From Gloeomargaritales cyanobacterium VI4D9 (GTDB lineage: Bacteria; Cyanobacteriota; Cyanobacteriia; Gloeomargaritales; Gloeomargaritaceae): a stretch of DNA of 64,000 nt. Positions 62,771-64,000 of the stretch are shown in pieces. Both the position numbers and the translations under genes were made by a program. Within the stretch, counting starts at the first letter, position 1, and the number at the start of each line of letters is the position of its first letter. Below the pieces are notes generated by a model. The model was not told the DNA's origin. It was given only the letters and a program-made list of their open reading frames with translations, and searched no databases. Location: contig OV696605.1 in assembly GCA_927797885.1 (NCBI GenBank), positions 3,098,420 to 3,162,419 of the forward strand, given 5' to 3'.

Positions 62771-62790
62771 TATTCTCGGAGATGTCTATT

Positions 62791-64000
62791 GGGCACCTCT
62801 ATTAATTGATTTTGGGAGGGATTTGTGAGATAATTAGTATTAACGACGTGGAGAGAAAAAATGGGTCAAAAAGGATTTTGGGATGAGCAAGAGCGGCGGG
62901 AAAAACTCAATCAGAAAAAGCCCATGCTGAAGTGGCTCAATGAAAATATTAACTGGGAAGATTTCCGACCCATATTAGAAACCATATATGACAAGGAAAG
63001 AAAGAGTAATGCGGGTCGAAAACCCACCGACGTCATTGTGATGTTTAAATTGTTGATTCTCCAACAAATGTATGCCCTTAGTGACGATGAACTCGAGTTT
63101 CAAGTGAATGACCGTATCTCGTTCATGGAATTCCTAGGATTGGGTATCGAAGACGCTATCCCTGATGCCAAAACGGTCTGGCTATTTCGGGATAATCTCG
63201 CCAAGCACGATCTAGTCAAAGAAGTATTTGCTCACTTTGATAATTACCTGAGAGAAAAAGGATATATTGTCGAAGTTGGTCAGATTGTGGATGCCACTCT
63301 CATTCCCGTGCCAGTCCAACGAAATACTCGGCAAGAAAATCAAGAAGTAAAGGAAGGGAAAATTCCTAAGCAATGGGAGGAAAAACCCCAGGTTTTACGG
63401 CAAAAGGATAGAGATGCCCGTTGGGTAAAGAAAAATGGTGTCAGCTATTTTGGCTATAAAAATCATATCAGTGTGGATGTAAAATATGGTTTTGTGCGTC
63501 ATTATGTGGTCACGGATGCCTCCGTGCATGACTCACAAGTATTCAGTCAACTGGTGGATATTGATGGGTCGGAAATCTGGGGAGATAGTGCCTATCACAG
63601 CACGGATTTAGAATGGACGTTAGCCAGGATTGGATTTACCAGTCACATCCATGAAAAAGGCTACCGAAATCAGCCCCTAACCGCAGAGCAAAATGAAAAG
63701 AATCGCATCAAATCTAAAGTGAGAGCCAAGGTGGAACACGTATTTGGTCAGTGGGTGATGTGTCTTGGGGGTAAATTCATGCGTCTGATTGGTAAAACCA
63801 GAGTAGAAGCGGCAATTGGTTTGAAAAATCTGGCTTATAATTTCCGCCGTTATGCGTTTTGGGAGCGGCAGTCCCTGGCCGATAATCTGTGAGTTTTGAC
63901 CCCCTACTAAGTCTCTTTTCAATCATATCTACAGCAATCTATAAAACCCAGTCATCTTAGTACAAAAAAGTACTGAGCAATGCTATGCTGTTTTTGTGTT
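62791..64000 (+). mobile_element. IS5-type insertion sequence, right end not found in window
   Basis: GGGCACCTCTATTAATTG at 62791 is a repeated end-like sequence in this window (also near 17400, and inverted near 57945), and 70 bp later the transposase gene starts. After the gene, 63893-64000 shows no matching inverted repeat, so the right end is either divergent or beyond the window. Boundaries are therefore provisional. Confidence 0.5.
62861..63892 (+). CDS. IS5-family transposase
   Basis: The 343-residue DDE transposase has an intact frame. The N-terminal IS5/DUF772-type domain contains RKPTDVIVMFKLLILQQMYA and LSDDELEFQVNDRISFMEFL. The catalytic domain has VGQIVDATLIPVPVQ (first Asp), WGDSAYHSTDLEW (second Asp region) and KVRAKVEHVFGQWVM (Glu), then LKNLAYNFRRYAFWE near the C-terminus. 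ATG 62861 is preceded by GGAG about ten bases upstream. It is probably active unless the right end is damaged. Confidence 0.9.
   Translation: MGQKGFWDEQERREKLNQKKPMLKWLNENINWEDFRPILETIYDKERKSNAGRKPTDVIVMFKLLILQQMYALSDDELEFQVNDRISFMEFLGLGIEDAIPDAKTVWLFRDNLAKHDLVKEVFAHFDNYLREKGYIVEVGQIVDATLIPVPVQRNTRQENQEVKEGKIPKQWEEKPQVLRQKDRDARWVKKNGVSYFGYKNHISVDVKYGFVRHYVVTDASVHDSQVFSQLVDIDGSEIWGDSAYHSTDLEWTLARIGFTSHIHEKGYRNQPLTAEQNEKNRIKSKVRAKVEHVFGQWVMCLGGKFMRLIGKTRVEAAIGLKNLAYNFRRYAFWERQSLADNL

Larger units (their letters stand above)
62541..62790. mobile_element. Nested relic bounded by TTAGACATCTCCG inverted repeats
   Basis: TTAGACATCTCCGGAAAATA at 62541 is an inverted copy of TATTCTCGGAGATGTCTATT at 62771-62790. 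Between them lie a TA-type MITE (62561-62656) and a second type of small element (62657-62770). The same bounding repeats occur at 57486 and 57923. The outer element seems to have been almost filled by later insertions. Confidence 0.55.

Overview
The window is a piece of a cyanobacterial chromosome. The evidence is a phycobilisome rod linker (cpcC), the clpR-clpP3 pair, cytochrome cM, a CCB-type cytochrome b6f assembly factor, glgC, a PATAN response regulator, a single-RRM RNA-binding protein and a plastoquinone-type UbiD. Genus cannot be fixed from sequence reading alone. Most genes are ordinary housekeeping genes in short operons on both strands.

Layout. 1-4345 (minus strand): asnS (cut by the window edge), an HtrA-like protease, a lipoprotein of the endonuclease/exonuclease/phosphatase fold, a beta-propeller-like membrane-anchored protein and a small hypothetical. 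4346-9462: AT-rich spacer, then a tandem duplication of a two-gene module (large membrane protein plus small protein) whose products share a BamE-like segment and a Cys-x2-Cys...Cys tail. 9132-10520: a graveyard of mobile-element relics and a broken Uma2 gene. 10535-17386: wecB (apparent ATT start), radA, aroC, a family 2 glycosyltransferase, ubiD and tRNA-Leu(CAG). 17572-28002: methyltransferase, 2OG-Fe(II) oxygenase, cysK, folC, carB and a cation/proton antiporter fused to a universal-stress domain. 28845-32333: PATAN response regulator, orphan PotB-like permease, glgC. 32396-34100: a toxin-antitoxin operon broken by an IS630 element and a MITE. 34197-38701: NlpC/P60 peptidase, small basic protein, RRM protein, DciA-like protein, clpR, clpP3, J-domain protein, DUF29 protein. 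38837-47091: more mobile DNA around moxR, rplI, cytM, a CCB factor, an EgtC-like amidotransferase and a LivG-type ATPase. 47095-62280: DUF1232, truncated CobN, SppA, FGGY kinase, Ca-type P-ATPase, two signalling proteins, SDR, queF and cpcC. 62349-64000: a nested stack of MITEs in front of an IS5-family transposase.

The most distinctive content is mobile DNA. One MITE family, with ends TAGCAATCCTA / TAGGATTGCTA, occurs in at least eight recognisable copies plus relics, and it duplicates a TA dinucleotide. This is shown directly by two reconstructed empty sites: the toxin gene at 32699 and the IS end at 45257. A second small-element family derives from the local IS4-like element by deletion between 10-bp direct repeats. 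Two relics keep only the TnpB C-terminal tail and the right end of an IS200/IS605-type element. The duplicated membrane-protein module at 4915-9430 is the best candidate here for an uncharacterised system; nothing in the sequence reveals its function.
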